A DNA stretch of 64,000 nt from DASSFG01 sp035547915 (GCA_035547915.1 DASZTS010000119.1:48018-112017); one strand, 5' to 3'. Numbered from the stretch's first letter, positions 43,595 to 52,210 are shown. The notes: generated by a model from the letters alone, not told the origin. Program-made: numbers and translations.

Positions 43595-44452
43595 TTACGG
43601 CTTGAGTTGCAGCCGTGCGAGTTCGGCGAGTTGGGCGTCGAGGGCGGTGAGCTGCTCGTCGAGTGTTTGAAGCTTGGGGAGGGCTTCGCGGAGGCGGACG
43701 TCGGCCAGGTCGCGGGCGGCGGATAGTTCGCTCTGCGTGTAATAGGGTACGCGCAGGCCGGGCAGGTCGGATGCGGCATGGTCGGATGAGATGTCGGTGC
43801 GCAGCGGCGGGGCGTGCGGAATGGCGCGGGTGAGGTTGGCGACTTCGGCTTCGAGGACGGCGACGGTGTCGCGCAGGCGGTCGCGTTCGTTCGCGAGGCG
43901 AGAGCGGGTTTCGCGCAGGCCGATCTCCGCGGGCATGGGGCGCCCGAGCCGCAGGTTGCGGTCGATCGCTTGCAGGCGTTGCACTTCGAGCAGGGCGACC
44001 GACGTGGCGGCGCGGGCGGCGACGATCTCGTCCTTGATGGCGCGGAGCTTGCGCGGGCGGTCGACGAGCAGGGCGTTCTCGGCCTCGGCCAGACGGTTGT
44101 ATTCGGCGAGGGCGGCCGGCAGCCCCTCTACTTCGTCCGCCCAGCGGATGCGCTGTTCGTGACCGGCCACGGCGGCGGTGAAGTCGGCGGGCGTGTAACC
44201 CAACGCCTCCATCAGCTTGACGGCCTTCGCCTCGTCGATCGCCTTGCCGGCGGCGCGGTCGCGCACCAGCACCGACCAGGTCCGATAGAGCTGGTCGCGC
44301 CCCTTCTTGAACGCCGCGGCGATGCTGTCGTGCCAGGCGGGAGCATCGTCGGTCGGCTGGGCCGGCCGGGCGACGTCGGGCAGCGCGAGCGGAGCGAGGG
44401 GCTCGAAATCCATGCCGGGCAACAGGTGCGAATTCCCTTCAGGATGACTCAT
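43595..44452 (-). CDS. Coiled-coil protein at the end of the phage-like block
   Basis: A 285-residue protein. I chose the ATG at 44452 because AAAGGA lies 7 bases upstream; a longer frame to 44563 overlaps the terminase gene. It starts MSHPEGNSHLLPGMDFEPLA, then a helical region (WHDSIAAAFKKGRDQLYRTW). From ~100 to the end it is mostly coiled coil rich in Ala, Arg, Glu and Leu (RSRLANERDRLRDTVAVLEA, LPKLQTLDEQLTALDAQLA). I do not recognise the family. Its position 28 bases after the terminase suggests a phage morphogenesis or scaffold-like role, but a portal or capsid signature is absent. Confidence 0.7.
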   Translation of the reverse strand: MSHPEGNSHLLPGMDFEPLAPLALPDVARPAQPTDDAPAWHDSIAAAFKKGRDQLYRTWSVLVRDRAAGKAIDEAKAVKLMEALGYTPADFTAAVAGHEQRIRWADEVEGLPAALAEYNRLAEAENALLVDRPRKLRAIKDEIVAARAATSVALLEVQRLQAIDRNLRLGRPMPAEIGLRETRSRLANERDRLRDTVAVLEAEVANLTRAIPHAPPLRTDISSDHAASDLPGLRVPYYTQSELSAARDLADVRLREALPKLQTLDEQLTALDAQLAELARLQLKP

Positions 44453-44480
44453 CACGATTCCTTTCAAAACAGAGAGAGGG

Positions 44481-46013
44481 TTAACGATGTCCGAACGGAA
44501 ATTGGCCGAAACCGGGCAGGTCGCGCCCGCCGGACGAGCTTTGTCGCGGCGACAGACCGCCATCGAGCCCGCGCGCGCCGAGCAGCGGCGTGGCGCCCAG
44601 GGGCGAACCCATGACGATGGGGAGGATCTCGGGGCAGGTCGTCGTGTCGTCGTTGGCCAGTTCGAGGGCGTGGGGCAGACACGTCGCCAGCGCGAAGGCG
44701 CGGTCGCAGTGGCCGTCGCGCGCGTCGGACGGCGCCTCGAGCTTCATCCCGAAACCGTCTTCGACGATCGTCAGCTTCTTCAAGTCGCCGATCAACCGCT
44801 CGTCGCGATACAGCTCGATCCGGCCGGAACGGAAGGCCTCGATCATGGCCGACGCCATGCGATTGAGGTTCGTCCCCGCGAAGGGCATCTCCGACAACGA
44901 GACGCCTTCCTTCTGTAGCTCCTGCGCCATGAGCAGCGCCTGGTTGGGATCGAAGCGGACCGAGCGCAGACCATAGACGCGGTGGCAGAGGGCGATCGTG
45001 TCGCGCACGGCGATCAGGTCGACCTGTCCGGCCGTCGGCGCCCAAGAGAAGCAACGGGCCAGCCGCACCCGGCGGTCGCGGCCGTCGCATTCGAGCACGA
45101 GGAACGCCGAATGGTCTTTCTTGACGCCCAGGTCGAGCCCGCCGACATAGACGCGGTCGGCGCGGGGCTGGTCGACGGGACCGGCGAGCACGATCGAGGC
45201 ATCGATGGCCGTCTCGCTGATCGCATCGCCGTTGCCGCTCGACCACACGCCGCCCCACAGGCGGTCGAAACGGCTGGGCGTGTTGCGGGCCCGCGCCTCG
45301 TCGATCTCGGTACGGTCCACCCACGGGCTCGGCTCGGTGCGCCGATGGAACGACCAGCGGTCGGAGTTCCGCGCCAGCTCGCGAAACCTCCAGGCCCACG
45401 ATCCGGTGAAGCCGGCGTTCGTGGCCACCACGGTCAGGCAGTGGGGGATCTTGCTGGCGTTGTCGAGGAGGTTTTCCAGGAACTCGGTCTTCCGCACGTG
45501 CACCACCTCGTCGAGGACGAGCACGTCGGGACGGGCCCCGTGCGAGCCCACCACGTCGGCCGCCAGTATCTCGGCCTTGCTCTCGGTGCGCGGGCAGATC
45601 ATCTGCGAAGTCTGCACCTTCACGTCTTCGTCGAGCGAGCGATTGAGGCGCAGGATGTCGACGGCGGCCTTCTTGATCTCGCCGGCCTGGTCGCGATCGG
45701 CCGCGCCGATCTGCACCAGCAGCGGGCGTCGGGCCGAGGTGAGCAGCCACAGGATGACGACGGCCAGGTCGGTCGTCTTGCTGTTGCCCTTCACGGCCTC
45801 CCACCAATGCTTGCCGGGCCGCGGGCGTTCACCAGCGGCGACCGCCAGCAGCGCCGGGTTGATCGCCGCGAACCGCTCGCGTTGGAAATCGGCCATCACG
45901 TCGCCGAAGCGCCGGCCCGCTCCCGCGACGGGGATGAGTACGCCGGCTTGGAAGGCGGCGGGGTCGGCTGCGAGGGCGGGTTGCCCGCGCGTGTCTGAAT
46001 CATCGTAAGTCAT
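44481..46013 (-). CDS. Phage large terminase subunit (TerL-like)
   Basis: A 510-residue protein with the layout of a large terminase, the ATP-driven DNA packaging motor and nuclease. The N-terminal ATPase has a variant Walker A (WEAVKGNSKTTDLAVVILW), with GNSKTT in place of GxxxxGK[ST], and a Walker B (PDVLVLDEVVHVRK). A coupling-type segment follows (HCLTVVATNAGFTG). The RNase-H-like nuclease half starts near residue 300 with VYVGGLDLGVKKDHSAFLVL (first catalytic Asp) and continues with VRFDPNQALLMAQELQKEG and a late Asp in DARDGHCDRAFAL. No small terminase, portal or capsid gene is next to it. It is in the same minus-strand run as the primase and nuclease. Confidence 0.82.
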   Translation of the reverse strand: MTYDDSDTRGQPALAADPAAFQAGVLIPVAGAGRRFGDVMADFQRERFAAINPALLAVAAGERPRPGKHWWEAVKGNSKTTDLAVVILWLLTSARRPLLVQIGAADRDQAGEIKKAAVDILRLNRSLDEDVKVQTSQMICPRTESKAEILAADVVGSHGARPDVLVLDEVVHVRKTEFLENLLDNASKIPHCLTVVATNAGFTGSWAWRFRELARNSDRWSFHRRTEPSPWVDRTEIDEARARNTPSRFDRLWGGVWSSGNGDAISETAIDASIVLAGPVDQPRADRVYVGGLDLGVKKDHSAFLVLECDGRDRRVRLARCFSWAPTAGQVDLIAVRDTIALCHRVYGLRSVRFDPNQALLMAQELQKEGVSLSEMPFAGTNLNRMASAMIEAFRSGRIELYRDERLIGDLKKLTIVEDGFGMKLEAPSDARDGHCDRAFALATCLPHALELANDDTTTCPEILPIVMGSPLGATPLLGARGLDGGLSPRQSSSGGRDLPGFGQFPFGHR

Positions 46014-46032
46014 TGTCTATAAAGCAGACGCG

Positions 46033-46158
46033 CTAGATTTCCTTGTCTTGGACATTTTGGCGGCGTTGGGAAGGCCGCCGGCAGGGATGCAGGTAGTGAA
46101 GGTAGTGAAGGTAGTAATTCCCACTACCTACCAGTTTCTTCCGCTTGTTCTTCTTCAT
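46033..46158 (-). CDS. Possible small basic protein
   Basis: A 41-codon frame starting MKKNKRKKLVGSGNYYLHYL with GGGAATCTCCC upstream. Most of its middle is encoded by the GGTAGTGA repeats (LHYLHYLH), so it may be fortuitous. The basic N-terminus and position between primase and terminase are the only support. Confidence 0.25.
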   Translation of the reverse strand: MKKNKRKKLVGSGNYYLHYLHYLHPCRRPSQRRQNVQDKEI

Positions 46159-46219
46159 GGGAGATTCCCTTTTTTCCGCCTGCGTAGGGCTAATTACTAC
46201 CGGCACTACCTGCACTACC
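46092..46219. repeat. Inverted repeat of GGTAGTGA triplets
   Basis: The left arm (46092-46119) holds three GGTAGT units 9 bases apart ending TAATT. The right arm (46192-46219) is its inverse with three mismatches in 28 positions. The right arm overlaps the last codons of the primase gene. The 72-base loop holds a T/C-rich stretch. It could be a terminator, a replication-origin iteron set or a protein-binding site. Confidence 0.6.
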
Positions 46220-48616
46220 TGCAGTCGCCACAAACCAGTTGGCGGTCTTGCTTCGGTCCAACTGTCGGTCGAAACACTTGCCTCCGACGACTCTGCGTCG
46301 CACGTGATGCAGCTTCGCCGATACTTGCCTCGATGATGGAAGGGAACCGGGCTTCGAGCCAAACACGTCGGCGAGTGCTCCGCGGAGTGTGCCGAACCGC
46401 TGTTCGTTGTTCTTGTCGGCCAGCGATTCCAGCACGTCGGCGACACGACAACCGGTCCCCGCGGAGTCGACTTCCTCCCAGCCGGCTATCAGTGCCCGCA
46501 GGGCCGCCGCTTCGGTGTCGGACGCGTCGGCGAGCGTCTGCCGCGTGAGCCCGGGATCGGGGTAGCCCGCCCAGACGATCGCCCCGCGGACGAGGTCGCT
46601 CCATCCCTCGAAGCTGCCCCAGGGCTTGATGTCTTGCCTCGGCCGTCCCGCGCAGCAGTAGGCCCGCAGGATGGTGAGCGCGGCCACCGCCAGCCGCGGC
46701 CGCCGTTCACGCACCCATTCCAGCAAGTCGGCGTGTTTGAAACCCGTGCGTTCCTCCGGCCTCTCGTCGGGCGAATCGAGCCGGATATGCAACACGCGCC
46801 GCGCGGTGTCGGCACGCAGCGCCACATTGTTCGCGGTGCCGTACCACATCGCATAGAGCGGGAACGTGACGCGCCGACTCTCGCCGAGGACTCGGTCGGT
46901 CCAACTCGTCGCCGTCAGCGCGGCATCGAGCGCCGGGGAGCCCAGTGTGCCCGAGATGTTGTCGATGAGGACCAGCGGGTCGCCGGCGAGGGCGATCGAC
47001 GTGATCTGCTTGCGCCACTCGGCGTCGTCTTCGACATTGTTCGCCCTGGCGAAGCCACGGCCGGAGGCGATAACCCCCATCGTGTCGGCCAGCAGCCCCT
47101 TGCCCGCGCCGCGGACATTGGCATCGGCCACCACCAGCGGCGCCGGTCCCTTGAACGCCCACCGGGCGAACGGCCCCAACGTGCCGGCGAGCCACGCCGA
47201 GCGGTGCGGCTCGCTCTCAAACGGGAAGTCTTCGACGACCTCCAGCAGTTCCTGCGCGGCATAATGCGCATCGTGTTGCGACGGCTCCGGCGGCACTTCG
47301 GGATACTCGGCGTTGGGCAGGTAGAGGATCGCCGTGTCGCGATCGTAGCCGGGCTCTTGCAGGATCGTTCCGTCGGCCCGCAGCACCGGGCTTTCGACGA
47401 TCGCTTCCAGGCAGCGGACGCCGTGCCACGTACCGCGGGCCGCCACCCCCGACACACACCACCCCGGCGGGTGCACGGGGTTGATCTCGTCCTTGCCGTC
47501 GATGGAGAAATAACGCGCCCGTTCCGACATCATTTCACGCAACCGTGCCATCGGAATATCGCTGATCCGCGGGAGTCCCGGCGGGCGATCGATCCCGTTC
47601 GGCAGCCTGGCCTCGTTCGTCACGTGCACCAGGCCGTTGGCGCGTTGGTAGATGTCGGGATGGCCGGCCAGCGAAGCGATCGCTTCGTCGTTGACGCGCT
47701 TTTCGTCGACGCCCACGATGATCTCGGGCAGACCGCCGTCGGCGTCGGTGGGCGGAATCCAAGGCACGGCGTCGGCGATGGCCCGCAACACCGACTCGCG
47801 GCCGCCCGCGCGCTTCAGGATGTCGCGCACGTCGTCGCCCCCCTTGGGCTGTACCGGCGCGGGCAGATGGGCGATGCGCGACGACGCCGCCTGCCCGAAC
47901 AGGGCGCGCGCACTCTTTTCGGCGCCGTCGATGCCCGCACGGTCGCGGTCGGGGACGAGCACGATCTGGGTACCGGCGAACAGGCGAGCAAACTTCGGCG
48001 CCAGGGCGTTCGTGTTCAACCCGCACGCGAGCAGCCCGAGGGCATGCAGGGCCGCGGCGTCCTTCGGTCCTTCGACGATGTGCCACGTCTCGCCGGGCGC
48101 CGGCAGTCGCACCGCCCCGTCGACGTGCGGGAAGAACAAGCCGGCCTTGGCGCCCGGCGCGAACAGACCCTTCTCCGCCGTGAGCATGAACGTCGTGCAT
48201 CGCCGGCCGTCGGGCCCGTAGGCGGGGAGCACCGCTCGGCCAGCGATCGATCGCGCGCCGTAGGCTCGCAGGGCTTCGGCCGCGATACCCTTGGCCCTGG
48301 CGATCGCTTCGACGGGGTCGAGCGGCTGGCGGTCGGCGTGGTGGCCGCTGCGTTCGCGCGGCTCTTCGAGTCCCAACTCCGTCAACAGCGACCAGGCGGC
48401 CGCCTCGTCGCCGAGAATGGCGGTGGCGAGTTGCAGGCGCGACCAGCTCGCCTGGCACGCATGGCAATAGGCGACGCCCGTTTCGCGATGCACTCGCATC
48501 GCATCGCGCGAATCGCACGCGATGCAAGCGGCCTTGACGTTGTGCCCATCGCGCCCGAGGGATTCGATACCGAGACGTTCGGCGAGCAACGCGCCGCGTG
48601 GGATGGGAGCGTTCAA
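46190..48616 (-). CDS. Phage-type primase/helicase fusion
   Basis: An 808-residue replication protein. The N-terminus has a CHC2-like zinc finger: CIACDSRDAM (~31) and VAYCHACQASW (~48). A TOPRIM domain follows with WHIVEGPKDAAALHALGLLA (~175) and IVLVPDRDRAGIDGAEKSA (~220). The C-terminal half is an AAA-like helicase: PLVVADANVRGAGKGLLADT (Walker A region, ~495) and DPLVLIDNISGTLGSPALD (Walker B region, ~545), then TARRVLHIRLDSPDERPEER. It starts with TTG at 48616, overlapping the nuclease stop (TTGA) with GGAGG 7 bases upstream. The C-terminal SAGSAGS is encoded by the GGTAGT inverted repeat. Confidence 0.85.
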   Translation of the reverse strand: MNAPIPRGALLAERLGIESLGRDGHNVKAACIACDSRDAMRVHRETGVAYCHACQASWSRLQLATAILGDEAAAWSLLTELGLEEPRERSGHHADRQPLDPVEAIARAKGIAAEALRAYGARSIAGRAVLPAYGPDGRRCTTFMLTAEKGLFAPGAKAGLFFPHVDGAVRLPAPGETWHIVEGPKDAAALHALGLLACGLNTNALAPKFARLFAGTQIVLVPDRDRAGIDGAEKSARALFGQAASSRIAHLPAPVQPKGGDDVRDILKRAGGRESVLRAIADAVPWIPPTDADGGLPEIIVGVDEKRVNDEAIASLAGHPDIYQRANGLVHVTNEARLPNGIDRPPGLPRISDIPMARLREMMSERARYFSIDGKDEINPVHPPGWCVSGVAARGTWHGVRCLEAIVESPVLRADGTILQEPGYDRDTAILYLPNAEYPEVPPEPSQHDAHYAAQELLEVVEDFPFESEPHRSAWLAGTLGPFARWAFKGPAPLVVADANVRGAGKGLLADTMGVIASGRGFARANNVEDDAEWRKQITSIALAGDPLVLIDNISGTLGSPALDAALTATSWTDRVLGESRRVTFPLYAMWYGTANNVALRADTARRVLHIRLDSPDERPEERTGFKHADLLEWVRERRPRLAVAALTILRAYCCAGRPRQDIKPWGSFEGWSDLVRGAIVWAGYPDPGLTRQTLADASDTEAAALRALIAGWEEVDSAGTGCRVADVLESLADKNNEQRFGTLRGALADVFGSKPGSLPSSRQVSAKLHHVRRRVVGGKCFDRQLDRSKTANWFVATAGSAGSAGSN

Positions 48617-49260
48617 CCGACCACCTCCGCCGTCGGATCGAAGGCGGCGAGTGTTTCCTGGGGATAGACGCCGCGGGCCGGTCGCCGGGTAGTATCCGGG
48701 CCTGTCGGGCTGATCGCAGAATCGGCGCGAGGTGCGAGGCCCCCGTCATCTTGCCGATCCTCCGCCACGTGCCTGGGCCGCCGCTCGCCGAGCAGTCGGC
48801 GCGCGGCGTTGTATTGACGCTTCGCCACCATGTACAAGATGCGGCTGGCCATCTTCTGCGCGGCCGCGCGGTCGCCGGCGAACAGGAAGTTGATCCCCAT
48901 CGCCGACCAGCTCGCGATGCTGCCGAGCACCGACTGCACGCTGACGCGACGTTCCCACTCGCCCGCCGACAGCTCGGCCAGGCTCGCTTCGACGACGACG
49001 ATGCGCGTCGGGAAGGCCAGCAGTTTTTGCAGGTCGCTCGTGAACCGTGGCCGCTCCCACGTGCAACACGAGATGAAGTCGGCCAGCGACTTGCGTTCGA
49101 GCCGGCAGAGGTGTTCGGCGCCGTCGACCGCGTAGTCGCCGGTCTGCAACGCCCGTCGCTCCATCCGCAGCGGCGATAGGTCCCAGGGTGTCTGCTCGCG
49201 CGGATCGCAAACGACCGTCACACGCGCGGGGTCCAACTCGGCGGGAAGCTCGTTTCTCAC
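48613..49260 (-). CDS. ERCC4-type nuclease
   Basis: A 215-residue protein with an ERCC4 (XPF/Mus81-like) nuclease core: VTVVCDPREQTPWDLSPL, then MERRALQTGDYAV and LCRLERKSLADFISCC, giving the D-REQTP, GDY and ERKSxADF pattern of the active site. The middle has FPTRIVVVEASLAEL. I chose the GTG at 49260 because GGAGGA lies 6 bases upstream; a TTG at 49278 is less likely. Related nucleases occur in phages that resolve branched DNA. The C-terminal ~60 residues (RRPRHVAEDRQDDGG onward) look disordered. It is coupled to the primase gene by a four-base overlap. Confidence 0.85.
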   Translation of the reverse strand: MRNELPAELDPARVTVVCDPREQTPWDLSPLRMERRALQTGDYAVDGAEHLCRLERKSLADFISCCTWERPRFTSDLQKLLAFPTRIVVVEASLAELSAGEWERRVSVQSVLGSIASWSAMGINFLFAGDRAAAQKMASRILYMVAKRQYNAARRLLGERRPRHVAEDRQDDGGLAPRADSAISPTGPDTTRRPARGVYPQETLAAFDPTAEVVG

Positions 49261-49316
49261 TTCGCGTCCTCCAAGCAATCTGTGAATGGGGTGTGGGCCT
49301 GCCGATGGCGAATCGG

Positions 49317-49391
49317 CCGGTAACGGAACAGCGATACCGAAGCAGCCGATACCGAAGCAGCCGATACCGAAACGGCCGATACTGGAACAGC
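49317..49391. repeat. Five tandem 15-bp units upstream of the nuclease gene
   Basis: Units of about CGATACCGAAGCAGC at 49332, 49347, 49362 and 49377, with a diverged unit CGGTAACGGAACAGC at 49317. GGCGAATCGGCC or a one-base variant occurs on both sides (~49308, ~49394, ~49425). The gap 49261-49455 has no gene. It could be an iteron-type origin or an operator set for the adjacent HTH protein. Confidence 0.6.
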
Positions 49392-49455
49392 GACAGCGAA
49401 TCGGCCCGTAGCGAACGAGGCGACGGCGAATCGGCCCGCTGTCGATCAGACCGAA

Positions 49456-49737
49456 TCAGTCGGCCACGTCTGCGCCGCGGCGATCGTTGGCGGCGCAGCG
49501 GGGGGACTCTTGCGACGCCTCCTGCCCGGCGGGCGGGGAGACCTCCTGGTCGGCGGGAAGCCAACCGCGGGCGCGGAGCGCGTCGACGATGCGCGGGATG
49601 ATCGCGGCCTCGATCGCCCGCTTGCCCGCGAACCGGCCGGGCTCCGGCAGGGTACCGTCCTCGAACAGACGCCGCACCCGCCACGTTTCGATGCCGAGCA
49701 GGTCGGCGACCTCCCGCGTACTATGAATGCCAGCCAT
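49456..49737 (-). CDS. MerR/excisionase-like helix-turn-helix protein
   Basis: A 93-residue DNA-binding protein. The ATG at 49737 gives MAGIHSTREVADLLGIETWR, then VRRLFEDGTLPEPGRFAGKR, a MerR-superfamily winged helix-turn-helix as in excisionases and phage regulators. The second half, IIPRIVDALRARGWLPADQE, is followed by a polar tail. It is the first gene of the minus-strand phage-like run and may control it; the 15-bp tandem units just downstream are candidate binding sites. An upstream in-frame extension to 49827 has no initiation signal. No integrase gene accompanies it in the window. Confidence 0.72.
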   Translation of the reverse strand: MAGIHSTREVADLLGIETWRVRRLFEDGTLPEPGRFAGKRAIEAAIIPRIVDALRARGWLPADQEVSPPAGQEASQESPRCAANDRRGADVAD

Positions 49738-49839
49738 GAGAATGCTTCCGAGTGAGTGTCGTAACTCTGGAAGCAATCTTAGGAACGGCCCACCGGGGAC
49801 CGTCAACCGGGGATCGACCGGGCACACCGGGGATAGTTT

Positions 49840-50182
49840 TTGGTGTAACCGATAATGCTGGCTCGCGCTTCACAAAAATCGGCGTTTCACGGCCGATTTT
49901 TCCCCACGGCGCTCGGGCAGTTAGGTCGTGTCAGCCGCTCTTGGAATAAACGTCAGTGCTGGCTCGCGCTTCACAAAAATCCGCGTGTCACGGCCGATCT
50001 TGCCCCACGGCGCTCGGGCATTTAGGTTGTGTCAGCCGCTCTTGGTGTAAACGACACCGCTGGCTCGCGCTTCACAAAAACCGGCGTTTCACGGCCGATT
50101 TTTCCCCACGGCGCTCGGGCAGTTGGGTTGTGTCAGCCGCTCTTGGAGTAGACGACAGCACTGGCTCGCGCTTCACAAAATC
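49840..50182. repeat. Tandem array of R1-like units, period 101 bp
   Basis: Three full units and the start of a fourth, with boundaries at the TTGG tetramers 49840, 49941, 50042 and 50143, each exactly 101 bases apart. Every unit carries CTGGCTCGCGCTTCACAAAA, then the core hairpin ATCGGCGTTTCACGGCCGAT, then CCCCACGGCGCTCGGGC and GTGTCAGCCGCTCT. The right ends match dispersed R1 copies; the left ends have lost AGAGCAACC. Unit 2 differs at several core positions. The array is not a CRISPR, since there are no unique spacers. The 49738-49839 stretch before it is empty. Confidence 0.85.
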
Positions 50183-50434
50183 CGGGAGGTGGCTTTCGCC
50201 GTCTTTGCGGCAGCCTACAACTTCTGCTGGCGCACCCGCCGGGCCGGCAAGAGTGGCAGATTTTGCCCGACTGCGGCGATGATGGCCGGACTCACCCATC
50301 GCGCTTGGTTGTTCGACGAGCTTTCCAGGCAGTTCTTCCGGCAACTCCAGCATAACCCGATCAGGCCTGGCTCGACGGTGCAGGAAGCCGAAGAATGTCG
50401 TATGCTGAAGCGGCCGAAACCGCTGCCCCGCTAG
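50183..50434 (+). pseudogene. Probable transposase C-terminal remnant
   Basis: An open stretch directly after the truncated fourth R1 unit encodes AVFAAAYNFCW, then PTAAMMAGLTHRAWLFDEL. This resembles the end of DDE transposases of the 'YNFxxxH...TPAMAAGLTxxxW...EL' type. No catalytic part is present. The remaining ~25 codons look random. It lies just before the ATPase gene, so it marks past insertion activity at this junction. Confidence 0.4.
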
Positions 50435-50474
50435 CACTGCGCCTGCGGTTGGCCAAAAGAAAGCGCTGGCCAGG

Positions 50475-51650
50475 ATGATTAAGTCGGTTCACATCAAGAA
50501 TTTTCGCTCCTGTCGGGATGTGTATCTTGAGGGAATTGGAACGATTCTCGCGCTAGCCGGGCGAAACGGGGCTGGAAAAACGAACATCCTTGAGGGAATT
50601 GAGTGGCTCTCCAAGGTTGCTACGGCAACACCGGTGCATGCGCAGGCAATCGGTGAAAGGGTTGAAGGGGCCATCACGTTCCATTCGGGCGACAAGGTCT
50701 ATCGCTATGTCGCGGAGACGATAGTCCTGCAGCCGGCTTCTTTCGATGATTTGCGCGTCGAAATGAAGGAAGAGCTGCACTGCCTCGACACCGGCACGCG
50801 ACTTGTGTCACGCGAGAAGGAGCTGGCCAGTCTTGCCGATGGCACTCACGTCAAGATCGGCAGCCAGTCTCCCGTGATACCGTCGCTTTTGGCCCTCCTG
50901 GCAGCCGACGATCCGAACCGCCGCGATTTGCAAGAAGCGTTCGCCCTTCTGAGTGCAATTAGATACTACCCGCTCGATGAGCCGAGCCATCCGGGAGGGG
51001 CAGTTTTAATCGAACCCGACGAATACGCGAGGTGGCTGGCAGGCTACCAACGCAATCCGGCGGCTAGCAATTCCGTGCCGATGAGGTTGCTCCACCTGCA
51101 CCTTACCGCGCCTCATCTGCTGGAAGAACTCAAGCAAATCGTCGGCGACAATGACTTGTCCATCATTCGCCAGATCGAGGTCGTGTCCTTCGATCTTCCA
51201 TCGCGTTCAAGGAACGCGGATTCGGCGGAAACACAGAAGGCTTATTACGTCGGCTTCTTCCCTAGCAGGGGGCATTCGCCGGTCGGCTACCCGGGCCTTT
51301 CACTCGGAACAAGGCGCGTTTTGCGGATCGTCGCATCGGCTCTTTCGGACCAGTCTGCTGTGATGCTGATGGAGCAACCAGAAGACAGCATTCATTCCGG
51401 ATTGATGAAGAAGGTCATCGAGTTCCTGCGCCATTACTCGGTTCGCACGCAAATCATCATGGCCACCCATTCGGCAAATGTTTTCAATAAGATGCAACCC
51501 GAGGAGATCCGGATTGTTCATCTCGCCGACGGGCAAACAAAGATTCGCAGCCTTACTCAGCAAGAACTTGCAGCCGCCTCGAAATACGTACATGATGAAG
51601 GCCCGCTCAGCGAATTTGTCGAAGTCGCCATAGACGAAGCCAACAATTGA
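50475..51650 (+). CDS. OLD/AAA_21-type ATPase, likely defence component
   Basis: A 391-residue ABC-like AAA ATPase. It opens MIKSVHIKNFRSCRDVYLEG with Walker A LAGRNGAGKTNILEGIEWLS (~28-47). The signature-like region is YPGLSLGTRRVLRIVASALS (~275). The Walker B is a variant, AVMLMEQPEDSIHSG, with EQPED instead of the usual DEPE. The H-loop is IIMATHSANVFNKM. This fits the AAA_21/OLD group used in defence systems such as PARIS, Septu and AbiL. The TGA overlaps the ATG of the next gene. It runs opposite to the flanking phage-like genes and appears less GC-rich by eye, suggesting separate acquisition. Confidence 0.85.
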   Translation: MIKSVHIKNFRSCRDVYLEGIGTILALAGRNGAGKTNILEGIEWLSKVATATPVHAQAIGERVEGAITFHSGDKVYRYVAETIVLQPASFDDLRVEMKEELHCLDTGTRLVSREKELASLADGTHVKIGSQSPVIPSLLALLAADDPNRRDLQEAFALLSAIRYYPLDEPSHPGGAVLIEPDEYARWLAGYQRNPAASNSVPMRLLHLHLTAPHLLEELKQIVGDNDLSIIRQIEVVSFDLPSRSRNADSAETQKAYYVGFFPSRGHSPVGYPGLSLGTRRVLRIVASALSDQSAVMLMEQPEDSIHSGLMKKVIEFLRHYSVRTQIIMATHSANVFNKMQPEEIRIVHLADGQTKIRSLTQQELAAASKYVHDEGPLSEFVEVAIDEANN

Positions 51651-52210
51651 TGTTCGGGATTCTCGGCGAGGATGACTCCGACATCGCGACCCTCAGGACG
51701 CTTGTCCGACGTATCACCTCTCCGAGCGTTCGCGTGAAGGGAAAGGGCTACGATGGCTGCGCGAAGCTTCTGGCGAAAGGTGCTGGCGACATCCTCATCT
51801 TCCGTGACCTTGGGGTTCGCCGCTTCATCGTTTCGTACGATGCGGACAAGTCAGATCCAGCTAAAGTCAGAAGCAAGGTATGGGAAAGCGTCGTATCTCC
51901 AACCGGACTTGCCGAAGACTGCTGCATCGTCGTGCCAGTCCAAGAAATCGAAGCTTGGATTTTGGCTGATATGGACGCCATCCGTCAGGTCGTAAGCAGC
52001 TTCCGGCCGCCCAAGCCGATTCCATCCCCCGAACACATCCAGGATCCTAAAGAATACTTGGAGCGTCTCAGCAAGGACGAACGGGGCATAAAGCTGTATC
52101 GCCATGCCAGCCACAACGAAAAGGTAGCCGTCCACCTCAATCTGCCGACCGTGAGGGCAAAATGCCCATCCTACCGTCCGTTCGAAGACTTCGTGCTGGC
52201 TCCTTCTTAG
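51650..52210 (+). CDS. DUF4276/TOPRIM-like partner of the ATPase
   Basis: A 186-residue protein starting at the ATG that overlaps the ATPase stop (TGATG). It opens MFGILGEDDSDIATLRTLVR, with an acidic residue near the start, and has RRFIVSYDADKSDPAKVRSK, a DxD after a beta strand. The later VPVQEIEAWILADMDAI is characteristic of DUF4276-like proteins. The E...DxD pattern fits a TOPRIM-like metal site, so it may be the nuclease effector of the pair. An ATPase plus small TOPRIM protein in one operon is the layout of PARIS (AriA/AriB) and of other two-gene abortive-infection systems; the family here is not clearly either. Its stop shares four bases with the convergent gene. Confidence 0.78.
   Translation: MFGILGEDDSDIATLRTLVRRITSPSVRVKGKGYDGCAKLLAKGAGDILIFRDLGVRRFIVSYDADKSDPAKVRSKVWESVVSPTGLAEDCCIVVPVQEIEAWILADMDAIRQVVSSFRPPKPIPSPEHIQDPKEYLERLSKDERGIKLYRHASHNEKVAVHLNLPTVRAKCPSYRPFEDFVLAPS

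Noticed and set aside
49840..50182. A CRISPR array.
   Set aside because: The 101-bp units are repeated as a whole, with no unique spacers and no cas genes nearby.
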